64,000 nt of DNA from the NCBI RefSeq assembly GCF_001718415.1, contig NZ_CP013377.1:992001-1056000 (forward strand), in the 5' to 3' direction. The stretch comes from Burkholderia pseudomultivorans (GTDB lineage: Bacteria > Pseudomonadota > Gammaproteobacteria > Burkholderiales > Burkholderiaceae). The notes beneath the pieces are model-generated. The model searched no databases. It was not told the origin of the DNA and was given only the letters and a program-made list of their open reading frames with translations. Both the position numbers and the translations under genes were made by a program. Below, in pieces: positions 24,862-33,162 of the stretch; position 1 is the first letter of the stretch; the number at the start of each line of letters is the position of its first letter.

Positions 24862-24886
24862 CATCCATCGGGTTATTCGATGGATG
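24862..24886. promoter_or_regulatory. Nine-base inverted repeat before lysR, candidate LysR site
   Basis: CATCCATCG (24862-24870) and CGATGGATG (24878-24886) are perfect complements around GGTTATT. The right arm overlaps the GGAGG ribosome binding site of the LysR gene (ATG at 24897). It can be read as an autoregulatory LysR dyad between the regulator and the MFS gene, or as an mRNA hairpin masking the ribosome binding site. Confidence 0.5.
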
Positions 24887-24896
24887 GAGGGCGCCG

Positions 24897-25769
24897 ATGC
24901 GCGGTTTCGACCTGGATCAGTTGCGGACTTTCGCGGCGGTCGCGGACGCGGGCAGCCTGACGGCGGCCGCGCCGCTGCTGCACCTGTCGCAGTCGACGGT
25001 CAGCGAGCAGGTGCGCAAGCTCGAGATGCGGGCGGGCGTGCCGCTGTTCGTGCGCAGCAAGCGCGGCGTCGAGCCGACGCCGGCCGGCTCGCGGCTGCTG
25101 CAGCACGCGCGGCGCATCGTCGCGCTGAACGAGGCGGCGTTCGACGAAGTGCGCGGGCAGGCGATCAAGGGCGAGCTGCGCGTCGCGATCACCGACTACT
25201 ACCGGACGCACGAAGTCGCGGGCATGCTGGCGCGGCTGCGCGAGTGCTATCCGCAGTTGAGCCTGCACGTCAGCGCGATGAAGAGCGCGGACATCGAGGC
25301 CGCGCATGCGAAAGGGCAGATCGATCTCGGCGTCGTGATGAACCTGTCGAGCGGGCCGTTCCGGCCGGCGTCGGGCGACGCGCGCTGGGTGCTGCGGCGC
25401 GAGCCGCTGTCGTGGGTCGCGTCGCCCGCGATGGCCGAGCTGTTGCCGGAGCCGCTGCCGCTCGTGCTGCTGCCGGACGACTGCATGATGCATCAGATCG
25501 CGGTGCGCTCGCTCGACGAGCAGCGCGTCCCGTATGTGCTCGTGCACAGCGCGTCGGGCGTCGCGGGGCTGCAGTCGATGCTCGCGGCGGGGCTCGGCGT
25601 CGGCTGTCTGTGCGCGTCGGCGATCGGCGACGGGCTCGTGCGGCTCGGCGCGAAATACCGGCTGCCGGCGCTGCCCGACGCGGTATTTTCGTTGACGCCG
25701 CCGATGCCGGGCGAGCGTGAAACCGTCGCGCAGGCGCGCGAGGTGCTGTCGCGGCAATTGCTGATGTGA
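24897..25769 (+). CDS. LysR-family transcriptional regulator
   Basis: 290 residues from MRGFDLDQLR, with GGAGG before the ATG. The winged helix-turn-helix is at about residues 5-62 (LRTFAAVADAGSLTAAAPLL, LSQSTVSEQVRKLE, GVPLFVRSKRGVEPTPAG), followed by a LysR substrate-binding domain beginning ELRVAITDYY. The short effector domain is intact to the C-terminus. Divergent from the DHA2 transporter, which it probably controls. Confidence 0.92.
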   Translation: MRGFDLDQLRTFAAVADAGSLTAAAPLLHLSQSTVSEQVRKLEMRAGVPLFVRSKRGVEPTPAGSRLLQHARRIVALNEAAFDEVRGQAIKGELRVAITDYYRTHEVAGMLARLRECYPQLSLHVSAMKSADIEAAHAKGQIDLGVVMNLSSGPFRPASGDARWVLRREPLSWVASPAMAELLPEPLPLVLLPDDCMMHQIAVRSLDEQRVPYVLVHSASGVAGLQSMLAAGLGVGCLCASAIGDGLVRLGAKYRLPALPDAVFSLTPPMPGERETVAQAREVLSRQLLM

Positions 25770-25821
25770 CCGAAGGCGGGCCGGCGCGCGACGACGAACG
25801 GTTCGAACCGGCTCGTACGGC

Positions 25822-26775
25822 TTATACCGGTTCGTCGCCGGCGCGTGCGTCGGGCGTAGCCGCACTGCGGTTGCCCGGCTCGGCCGCGCCGTCGATATAC
25901 GCGCGCAATCCTTCCACGAGCGCATCGAACACGACGCGGCAGCGCGGGCTCGTGCGCAGGTCCTCGTGCATGACGACCCAGGTTTCCAGCACCGTCGCCA
26001 GCGCGTCCGGCAACACGCGCACGAGGCGCACATCGCGTGCCGCGAGCCCGGTCTGGCAAAAGCCGATGCCGTAGCCGGCGCGGATCATCGCCAGTTGCGC
26101 GAGATTGCTGTCGGTGCGCAGCGCGAATGCGTCGCGCTTCCACGCCGGCAGCATGCGCGTCGCTGCGCGGATGAACGGCGTGACCGTATCGAAGCCGATC
26201 AGCGCGTGTTGCGCGAGCGCGTCGATCGTCGCCGGCATGCCGTGCCGCGCGAGGTAATCGTCGCGCGCGAACAAGCCCACTTCGATCCCGCCGACGCGGC
26301 GCGCGACGAGTGCGTCCTGCGCGGGCGGCGCCATGCGCACCGCGATGTCGGCCTCACGGTTGAGCACGTCCTGGATGCGGTCGGTCGGCACCAGCTCGAC
26401 GACGAGCCCCGGATGGTCGCGGCGCAGCTGCGTCAGTACCGGCGGCAGCACTTCGACGGCGATCACGTCGCTCGCCGACAGGCGCACCACGCCGCGCACG
26501 CCCGCGCCATGGCTCGCGGCCGCGCGCTCGAACGCGGCCGCCGCGCTGCGCAGCGCCTCGGCATGGCCGCGCAGCGCGACGGCCGCCTCGGTCGGCAGCA
26601 AGCCCGACGGCGAGCGCGTGAACAGCGTCTGGCCGAATGCGGCTTCGAGCGCGGCGATATGGCGGCCGGCCGTCGGCTGCGTGATGCCGAGTGCGCGCGC
26701 CGCGCTGGACAGCGAGCCTTCCGTCAACACGGCGAGGAAGGTCCGGTAGCGCTCCCAGTTCAGGTCGGAGGTCAT
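25822..26775 (-). CDS. LysR-family transcriptional regulator
   Basis: 317 residues. The N-terminal helix-turn-helix (YRTFLAVLTEGSLSSAARAL, ITQPTAGRHIAALE, FTRSPSGLLPTEAA) is followed by a substrate-binding domain (VRLSASDVIAVEVLPPVLTQ, ADIAVRMAPPAQDALVARRV) and a short polar tail (GNRSAATPDARAGDEPV). It is divergent from the NAD-dependent epimerase at 26874, with 98 bases between them, the usual arrangement for a LysR regulator and its target. Confidence 0.92.
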   Translation of the reverse strand: MTSDLNWERYRTFLAVLTEGSLSSAARALGITQPTAGRHIAALEAAFGQTLFTRSPSGLLPTEAAVALRGHAEALRSAAAAFERAAASHGAGVRGVVRLSASDVIAVEVLPPVLTQLRRDHPGLVVELVPTDRIQDVLNREADIAVRMAPPAQDALVARRVGGIEVGLFARDDYLARHGMPATIDALAQHALIGFDTVTPFIRAATRMLPAWKRDAFALRTDSNLAQLAMIRAGYGIGFCQTGLAARDVRLVRVLPDALATVLETWVVMHEDLRTSPRCRVVFDALVEGLRAYIDGAAEPGNRSAATPDARAGDEPV

Positions 26776-26873
26776 GCATAAATGTATAGCCGATCGTCCA
26801 GGCTCGGCAATTCCTTGTTAGCCGCCCGCGATCCAGAATGCGTATCACGACGGTTCATTCGAGGAGAGCGGCA

Positions 26874-27854
26874 ATGATGACGGACGCAGCGGGAACGAAA
26901 CGGCAGGCGCTGGTGCTCGGCGCGAGCGGCGGGATTGGTGGCGAGGTCGCGCGGCAGCTGCGCGACGCGGGCTGGCAGGTGCGCGCGCTGAAGCGGGGGC
27001 TCGATGCCGATGCCGTCGAGCGCGACGGCATCGCGTGGCTGCGCGGCGACGCGCTGGACCGCGACGCGGTCGTGCGGGCCGCGCGCGGTTGCAGCGTGAT
27101 CGTGCACGCGGTGAACCCGCCGAGATACCGGAACTGGCCGACGCTGGTGCTGCCGATGATCGACAACACGATCGCGGCGGCGGCGGCCGCGCAGGCGACC
27201 GTCGTGCTGCCGGGGACGGTCTACAACTACGGCGCCGACGCGTTCCCGGTGCTGCGCGAGGATGCGCCGCAGCATCCCAGGACCCGCAAGGGCGCGATTC
27301 GCGTCGAGCTCGAGCGCCGGCTGCAGGCGGCGGGCGCGCAGGGCGTGCGCACGATCGTGGTGCGCGCGGGCGATTTCTTCGGGCCTCGGGCCGGCAACAA
27401 CTGGTTTTCGCTGGGGCTCGTGAAGCCGGGGCGGCCGCTCTCGGCCGTCAGCCTGCCGGGGCGGCGCGGCATCGGTCATCAATGGTCGTACCTGCCGGAC
27501 GTCGCGTGCGCGATGGTCGCGCTGATCGAGCGTCGCGACACGCTGGAGCCGTTCGCGCGCTTCCACCTCGGCGGGCACTGGGACGCGGACGGTACGCAGC
27601 TGGCGCAGGCCGTGTGCCGCGTCGCGCAGCGGCACGGGTTGCGCCCGGTGCTGCGGCGTTTTCCGTGGTGGCTCGTGTGGGCCGCGTCGCCGTTCGTGGC
27701 GACGCTGCGCGAATTGCTCGAGATGCGCTATCTGTGGCGCGTGCCGATCCGGATGGACAATGCGCGCGTGACTGCGGTGCTCGGCCGCGAGCCGTTGACG
27801 CCGCTCGATACGGCGGTCGAGGCGACGCTGGCGGGGCTCGGGTGTCTGCGGTGA
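26874..27854 (+). CDS. NAD(P)-dependent epimerase/dehydratase-like oxidoreductase
   Basis: 326 residues from MMTDAAGTKR, with GAGGAG seven bases upstream. The Rossmann start is ALVLGASGGIGGEVARQL, later VIVHAVNPP, TVVLPGTVYNYGADAFPVL (Tyr-containing segment) and VVRAGDFFGPRAGNNWF. This is an atypical/extended SDR acting on a nucleotide sugar or other carbonyl compound; the classical Tyr-x-x-x-Lys is not obvious (NYGAD follows the Tyr), so catalysis may be altered. The C-terminal half (LRRFPWWLVWAASPFVATLR) is hydrophobic. Divergent LysR upstream. Confidence 0.85.
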   Translation: MMTDAAGTKRQALVLGASGGIGGEVARQLRDAGWQVRALKRGLDADAVERDGIAWLRGDALDRDAVVRAARGCSVIVHAVNPPRYRNWPTLVLPMIDNTIAAAAAAQATVVLPGTVYNYGADAFPVLREDAPQHPRTRKGAIRVELERRLQAAGAQGVRTIVVRAGDFFGPRAGNNWFSLGLVKPGRPLSAVSLPGRRGIGHQWSYLPDVACAMVALIERRDTLEPFARFHLGGHWDADGTQLAQAVCRVAQRHGLRPVLRRFPWWLVWAASPFVATLRELLEMRYLWRVPIRMDNARVTAVLGREPLTPLDTAVEATLAGLGCLR

Positions 27855-27877
27855 GCGACAGCGAGCGCGACCGCCTG

Positions 27878-28579
27878 TCACGCCACGACCGGCAACACCT
27901 CGACCGCATACCGGTGCCGCAGGCTGCGCCCGAGCACCGGATCGTGCAGTTCCATCTCGAACGCGTCGCCGTCCGTCATCGCCGCGATCGCGCCATGCAC
28001 GGCGACGGTACCGCCGTACATCGCGCAGCGCGCGGGCAATGCGCTGCGGTCGTCGAAGCGCTGCCAGAGCGTTTCGGGCGCGAGCAGGCCGCTGACCGCG
28101 CCGTGCTGGTACGCGACGCGTTCGCCGTCGCGCGAGACCAGCCACGCGCGCATCTCGATCGCATCCCAGTGCGCGGCGACGTCCGCGTAGCGCCACGCGT
28201 CGCGGCCGAGCGGCTTCGCGCAGACCTGCTTCGACACGGCCACGCCGTACGCTTCGACTTCGCGATCGGTGTGGTCGGAGCCGACGGTCACGAGCGTGCC
28301 GGCGGGGCTGTCGACCAGCACGCATTCGATCTCGCCGCCCGATCGCGCGCCGAGCACGCCGATCGACGCCGCCTGCGTGAGCAGCGCAGGCGCGACGCGA
28401 TAGAAGCAGGGCGTGGTCGACGGCGGCGCGACGCCGAGCGCCGCGAGTTCGTCGATATGCGTGCGGATCGCGTGCGGGTCGCGTCCGGCCCAGCCGGCGA
28501 TGACGACGCGCTCGATCTCGACGTCGACGGCGGCCGGCGCACCGTGCAGGGGAATCACATTGAACGACAGGGCTTGCAT
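27878..28579 (-). CDS. DUF2848 family protein
   Basis: 233 residues from MQALSFNVIP. It matches the DUF2848 family by its layout: VVIAGWAGRDPHAIRTHIDE, PPSTTPCFYRVAPALLT, VLVDSPAGTLVTVGSDHTDRE, VSKQVCAKPLGRDAWRY and CAMYGGTV. The last segments recall the fumarylacetoacetase/hydratase fold (GSDHTDRE, SKQVCAKP), so a hydrolase or decarboxylase role on an organic acid is possible but unproven. It lies 54 bases downstream of the MHS transporter and is the last gene of a LysR-linked operon. The 28633 start is rejected because it would reach into the transporter end. Confidence 0.85.
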   Translation of the reverse strand: MQALSFNVIPLHGAPAAVDVEIERVVIAGWAGRDPHAIRTHIDELAALGVAPPSTTPCFYRVAPALLTQAASIGVLGARSGGEIECVLVDSPAGTLVTVGSDHTDREVEAYGVAVSKQVCAKPLGRDAWRYADVAAHWDAIEMRAWLVSRDGERVAYQHGAVSGLLAPETLWQRFDDRSALPARCAMYGGTVAVHGAIAAMTDGDAFEMELHDPVLGRSLRHRYAVEVLPVVA

Positions 28580-28633
28580 GCGTTTCGTTTGTCCGTTTGA
28601 AGTACGAAGGAAATCATCGACCGCCGGCGACAC

Positions 28634-29953
28634 TCAATCCGCCAGCGGCCGATGCGCGGTTTCGCGTGCGACGACGAGCGCGATCGCGGTCACGACGAGC
28701 GACGCGGTGACATAGAGCGACACGGCCGTGGTCGTGCCGGTCTGCCGGAACAGCGCGGCGATCACGAGCGGCGCGAAGCCGCCGCCGACGATGCCGGCGA
28801 GCGTATAGGCGAGCGACGAGCCCGCGTAGCGCACGCGCGTCGGGAACTGCTCGGTGACGAACGCCCCTTGCGGGCCGTACATCGCCGCATGGATCACGAG
28901 GCCGATCGCGACGGCCGCGACGATCGCGCCCGGATGCGCGGAATCGAGCAGCACGAAGAACGCGAATGCCCACACGATGCCCGTGATCACGCCCGCAAGG
29001 TACACGGGGCGGCGCCCGAAGCGATCCGACAACGCGCCGAACAACGGCACCGCGAGCGCATTGCAGGCCGTGCCGACCATGACCGCCGTCAGCGCGAGCG
29101 GGCGCGACAGGTGCAGCACGGTCGTGACGTAGGTCAGCGTGAACACGACGATCAGCGCATACAGCACGTCCGAGCCGATCCGTGCGCCGCCCGCGATCAG
29201 CAGGCGTCGCCAGTGGCACTTCAGCACTTCGGCGACGGGCACGTCGGCGGTCGCGTGCGATTCGGCGAGCTGCTCGAACTGCGGCGTTTCGTCGACGCCG
29301 CGCCGCAGCCAGAAGCCGAACACGACGAGCAGCGCGCTGGCCGCGAACGGCAGGCGCCAGCCCCACGACAGGAAGTTCTCCGACGTGGTCGACAGCGTGA
29401 CGAGCGCGATGCAGCCGGTGCCGAGCAGCGTGCCGAACGACGGACCGACCTGCGTCCACGACGCGGACAGCCCGCGCCGCTTCTGGTCGCCGTGCTCGAC
29501 CGACAGCAGCACCGCGCCGGCCCATTCGCCGCCGAGCGCGACGCCCTGCACGAAGCGCAGCGCGACGAGCAGGATCGGGCTCAGGATGCCGGCCGTCGCA
29601 TAGGTCGGCAGCGCGCCCATCAGCGCGGTCGTCACGCCCATCAGCACGAGCGTGAGCATCAGCACCGCGCGCCGGCCGATGCGGTCGCCGAGATTGCCGA
29701 ACACGAAGCCGCCAAGCGGGCGCGACACGTAGCCGACCGCATAGGTCGAGAACGCGAGGATCGTGCCGGCCAGCGGATCGACGGACGGAAAGAACAGATG
29801 GTTGAAGACGAGCGCGGCGAGCGTGTTGTAGATCGTGAAGTCGTACCACTCGAGCGACGTGCCGATCATGCTCGCGGTCGCGAGTCGGCTGTTGCGGACG
29901 CGTCGGGGCGCGTGGGCGGCGGGCTGGGCGAGGGTGCTCATGGTGTCGGGCAT
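28634..29953 (-). CDS. MHS-family MFS transporter (organic-acid symporter type)
   Basis: 439 residues, 12 membrane helices. The metabolite:H+ symporter signature is clear: ATASMIGTSLEWYDFTIYNT in helix 1, GNLGDRIGRRAVLM motif A, RFVQGVALGGEWAGAVLLSV in helix 4. MHS members (KgtP, ShiA, ProP, PcaT) import organic acids. The start is either 29953 (MPDTMST) or 29941 (MSTLAQP). It lies 42 bases after the 29996 gene and 54 before the DUF2848 gene, so the three form an operon for uptake and conversion of one carboxylate. Confidence 0.9.
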   Translation of the reverse strand: MPDTMSTLAQPAAHAPRRVRNSRLATASMIGTSLEWYDFTIYNTLAALVFNHLFFPSVDPLAGTILAFSTYAVGYVSRPLGGFVFGNLGDRIGRRAVLMLTLVLMGVTTALMGALPTYATAGILSPILLVALRFVQGVALGGEWAGAVLLSVEHGDQKRRGLSASWTQVGPSFGTLLGTGCIALVTLSTTSENFLSWGWRLPFAASALLVVFGFWLRRGVDETPQFEQLAESHATADVPVAEVLKCHWRRLLIAGGARIGSDVLYALIVVFTLTYVTTVLHLSRPLALTAVMVGTACNALAVPLFGALSDRFGRRPVYLAGVITGIVWAFAFFVLLDSAHPGAIVAAVAIGLVIHAAMYGPQGAFVTEQFPTRVRYAGSSLAYTLAGIVGGGFAPLVIAALFRQTGTTTAVSLYVTASLVVTAIALVVARETAHRPLAD

Positions 29954-29995
29954 GTCGTGATGGATGACGGGGCGGACGGGACGATAGGCCGGCGA

Positions 29996-30682
29996 TCAGG
30001 CCGGCTGCGCGGCGGCGGCGCGGCTCGGTTCGGTGTCGCCGCGCACGGCCGGCAGCGGCGCGGCGGCGCGCCACAGCAGCTCGAAGGTGCGCACGTCGTC
30101 GTGTCCGGCGAGCGACGCCGCGACCCGACGCGTGGCCACGGCGTCGCTGCCTTCGATCAGCACCAGCGCGTCGGCGGCGGCACGCGCGGCCGCATCGGCG
30201 CCGATCGGCGCGGACAACTCGGGTGCGGTGCGGAACAGGCGCGCGGCATGGATGCCCGGCTCGCGCAGCGCGGCGTCGAAGCGCGCGCGCAGGCGCGGCA
30301 CGTCGATCCGGTCGGGCGGCAGCACGAACAGCGCGAGCTGAGCGCCTTCGCCGTCGCCGGCTTCGATCGTCAGTTCGCCGACGCGCCGCTGCGTGCCCGT
30401 CATCCGCTCGAAGTTCGCGAGCGACCACGCGGTCTGCTGGGTGAACGCGCGCCGGTACGCGTCGCCATGGAACACGTCGAGCGTATCGGTCACGTACAGC
30501 GCGAGATACTTGCGCGGGCCGTCGTCGGTCGCGCGAAACCGCCGCGCATGCGTGAAGCCGGGAATCGCGACGCGCTCCTGCATGTGCTCGCGGTCGTACC
30601 ACGCGTTGAAGTCCGCTTCGTGCGCGGCATCGATATCCGTCCAGACGCAAAGCTGGCCGTGCGGAAGGGAAAGGCGGGTCAT
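29996..30682 (-). CDS. Conserved hypothetical protein, DUF4286/EthD-like (tentative)
   Basis: 228 residues from MTRLSLPHGQLCVWTDIDAA. Two similar halves each begin with a strand-helix unit: LCVWTDIDAAHEADFNAWYD with REHMQERVAIPGFTHARRF, then LALFVLPPDRIDVPRLRARF. The DFNAWYDxEHMxERxxIPGFxxxRR pattern is that of small dimeric alpha/beta-barrel proteins of the EthD/DUF4286 kind, which handle small organic compounds. Function is unknown. It is the first gene of the LysR-linked transporter/DUF2848 operon. Start at 30682 chosen over 30760. Confidence 0.65.
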   Translation of the reverse strand: MTRLSLPHGQLCVWTDIDAAHEADFNAWYDREHMQERVAIPGFTHARRFRATDDGPRKYLALYVTDTLDVFHGDAYRRAFTQQTAWSLANFERMTGTQRRVGELTIEAGDGEGAQLALFVLPPDRIDVPRLRARFDAALREPGIHAARLFRTAPELSAPIGADAAARAAADALVLIEGSDAVATRRVAASLAGHDDVRTFELLWRAAAPLPAVRGDTEPSRAAAAQPA

Positions 30683-30750
30683 CGCTGGAGTTCCTCGTGA
30701 CGGGATGTCAGGAACCCCAGTTTCCCGAAGACGTGCCGCACACGTCCAAC

Positions 30751-30783
30751 AAGAAAACAAATTCGCGGTGAACAGGTTTTCTT
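30751..30783. promoter_or_regulatory. Eight-base inverted repeat before the transporter operon
   Basis: AAGAAAAC (30751-30758) and GTTTTCTT (30776-30783) form a perfect dyad with a 17-base centre, overlapping the end of the LysR gene and 69-101 bases upstream of the 30682 start. It may be the LysR operator or a weak terminator of lysR. Confidence 0.35.
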
Positions 30784-31816
30784 ATGAGCGGCGCGTGCGG
30801 CGCCCGGCGGGAGCCGCGGGCGGGGTTGGCCGGGTTGTGCGCTTGGTGGTTGCAGCGGCTTTCGCCTTCGGTGCACGTTCGGACGATGCGCCGGCGGTGG
30901 CGCGGGGCGGCCTGGCGGCTGTCGTCGCGTTGTCCGACGAAGCCGGCATCGCGCGCGCGATCTCGCTCGCGAGTTCCGCGATGCGCGCGGCGACCGGCTG
31001 GCCCTGCGTGCGATACGACGCGACGAGCGGCAGCGTCGGGAATTCGGGCGCGACGTCGAGCAGTTCGAGCGCGCCTTCCCGCAGTTCGCGGCCGATGATC
31101 GCGGGCGGCAGCGCGGCCACGCCGAAGCCGTCGGCGACGAGGCGGATCATCGCGGCGACCGACGTGATGCAGTTGATGCTGGCCGGCCGTTCGACGGCCG
31201 CGAACAGGCGCTCGATCGTCGCGTGCGGTCCCGAATGGCGCGAGAAGCTGACGATCGGGAATTCGGCGAGGCGCGCGACGTCGAGCCGTTCGCCGGCAAG
31301 CCCGAGGCGCGGGCTCGCGACCCAGCGCACCGGGAATTCGCACAGCGGCAGGTTCGTGACGTCGGGGCCGGGCACGGCGTCGGTCTGCAGGATCAGGTCG
31401 ACGCTGTCGGTGCCGAGCAGGCGGATCAGGTTCAGCGTCGTGTCGCTCGTGATCTCGACGTCGAGGCGTGGATAGCGCTCGCGCAGCTGCGCCATCAGCG
31501 CCGGGAACCAGCTGTGCACGATCGATTCGATCACGCCGATCCGGATCAGGCCGGCGTCGCTCGCCGCGTCGATGTCGCGGCGCATCTCGCCGTCGAGCCG
31601 CACGATCCGTTCCGCATATGCGAGCATGCGCCGGCCCGCGGGCGTGAGCGTGGCCGAGCGCGTGTTGCGGTCGAACAGGCGCACGTCAAACGCTTCTTCG
31701 AGCGATGCGATGCGGCTCGATACGGCGGCTTGCGTCGTATGCAGCTTTTCGGCCGTGAGCCGGAAGTTTTCCAGCTTCGCGAGCCAGACGAAGGTTTCAA
31801 GAAACCGGATGTTCAT
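30782..31816 (-). CDS. LysR-family regulator with basic Ala/Thr/Arg-rich C-terminal tail
   Basis: 344 residues from MNIRFLETFV. The helix-turn-helix (FVWLAKLENFRLTAEKLHTT, QAAVSSRIASLEEAFDVRLF) and effector domain (IRIGVIESIVHSWFPALMAQ) end near residue 290. The last 50 or so residues are low-complexity and positively charged (ARPPRATAGASSERAPKAKA, then TTKRTTRPTPPAAPAGRRTR), resembling histone H1-like tails; normal LysR proteins stop near 300. It reads in the same direction as the 30682-27878 operon, 99 bases upstream of it, and is the likely regulator. Confidence 0.9.
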   Translation of the reverse strand: MNIRFLETFVWLAKLENFRLTAEKLHTTQAAVSSRIASLEEAFDVRLFDRNTRSATLTPAGRRMLAYAERIVRLDGEMRRDIDAASDAGLIRIGVIESIVHSWFPALMAQLRERYPRLDVEITSDTTLNLIRLLGTDSVDLILQTDAVPGPDVTNLPLCEFPVRWVASPRLGLAGERLDVARLAEFPIVSFSRHSGPHATIERLFAAVERPASINCITSVAAMIRLVADGFGVAALPPAIIGRELREGALELLDVAPEFPTLPLVASYRTQGQPVAARIAELASEIARAMPASSDNATTAARPPRATAGASSERAPKAKAAATTKRTTRPTPPAAPAGRRTRRS

Positions 31817-32008
31817 CGAATTCCGAGCGGTGAGGCAGTGCCGCGCGGGCGGCGGAATCCGGTCGATGTTAATGGATTTTCGCTGCGGGACAAGATGGGC
31901 GGCGACGTTCGCGCACGAGCGGCGGCGAAGCGAAACGCGCCGCGCGGCGCATGTCGGGGCCGTCCGCATGCGCGCCGTGCCGGTCGCGCGCGGCGCTTGC
32001 CGGCCGTA

Positions 32009-32800
32009 TCAGAGCCGGTCGAACGCCAGCGTCGGCACGTCGACGACCATCGCGCCGCCGTCGGCGACCAGCGTCGCCCCCGTCACGAACGACGCGTCCG
32101 GCGACGCGAGGAACGCGCAGACGGCCGCGATTTCGTCCGGATCGGCCGCGCGGCGCAGCGGCACGTCGGCGCTCACGCGTGCGTACGCGCCGTCGAGCGT
32201 GTCGCCGTGGCGGTCCATCAGCGGCGCCATTTCCGCGTCGGCCATCGGCGTGCGGACCCAGCCCGGACAGACGACATTCGCGCGTACGCCGTGCGGCCCG
32301 TAGTCGCGCGCGAGCGAACGCGCGAGCCCGAGCAGCGCATGCTTGCCGACCGTATAGCCGCACACGCCTGGGCCGGCCGCCAGCGCCGCAATCGACGCGA
32401 CCAGCACGATGCTGCCGCGCTGCGCGATCAGGTCGGGCACGCAGGCGCGCGCGCTGACGAACGCGGTGTCGAGGTTCGCGTGCATCGCGTCGCGCCACTG
32501 CGCGTCGTCGGTTTCATCGGCGCGGCCGAGGCCGTGGCCGCCTGCGCATGCGATCAGCGCATCGATGCGGCCGAAGCGCTCGGCGACAGCCGGCAGGAAG
32601 CGGGCCCAGTCCGCCGTGTTCGCGGCATCGCCCGCCAGCGCGAGGCCGCCCGTCTCGGCCGCCAGCGCGTCGAGCGGCGCGCGACGGCGCCCGATCAGCA
32701 CGACGCGGTCGCCGCGACGCGCAAAACGGCGCGCGCATGCGGCGCCGATACCGGTGCCCGCGCCGGTGATCGCGATCGTACGGGGGGCTGCAAGGGTCAT
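32009..32800 (-). CDS. SDR family oxidoreductase
   Basis: 263 residues. Classical short-chain dehydrogenase: TGAGTGIGAACARRFA cofactor loop, GRRR after the second strand suggesting NADP preference, ALIACAGGHG, VASIAALAAG, catalytic YTVGK, RANVVCPGWVRTPMAD and the end GATLVADGGAM. The length is normal. Substrate unknown. It lies 192 bases before the LysR gene on the same strand and may belong to the same unit or be independent. Confidence 0.88.
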   Translation of the reverse strand: MTLAAPRTIAITGAGTGIGAACARRFARRGDRVVLIGRRRAPLDALAAETGGLALAGDAANTADWARFLPAVAERFGRIDALIACAGGHGLGRADETDDAQWRDAMHANLDTAFVSARACVPDLIAQRGSIVLVASIAALAAGPGVCGYTVGKHALLGLARSLARDYGPHGVRANVVCPGWVRTPMADAEMAPLMDRHGDTLDGAYARVSADVPLRRAADPDEIAAVCAFLASPDASFVTGATLVADGGAMVVDVPTLAFDRL

Positions 32801-33162
32801 GCCGTTCTCCGCATAAAGGGGTTCCGCTCACTTTAGGCGCGGCGGCCCGGCGCCGGTATCAGCCGAAAGGATGAAGGCCGCCACTGCGCATTTTGCAAAG
32901 GCTGACGATGTTCGGCGCCGAATCGCTCTATGCTCGCTTTTTTTGCGACAAGTCACGAAAGCCCGGCAAAATAGCGCGGGCGGGCGCGCGCACCGGTGTG
33001 GGCGCCGCGGTCGGCCGCTGCCGTCGTGCAAGCGGTGCGGCAGGCCGGCGAGCACCCGATGCACGGGCCTCGCATCCGCCGATGACGGGCGGTACGACGG
33101 TCCATCGCCCGGTCGCGCGCTGGCGCGGCCGGACCATCGACAAGAACAGGGAGGGGCCGGCA
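32801..33162. other. Divergent intergenic region without a supported gene
   Basis: About 360 bases between the SDR start and the metallopeptidase start. A T-rich patch (TTTTTTTGCGACAAG near 32938-32952) may belong to the peptidase promoter. Frames running through are Arg-rich extensions of neighbours. Nothing else recognised. Confidence 0.5.
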
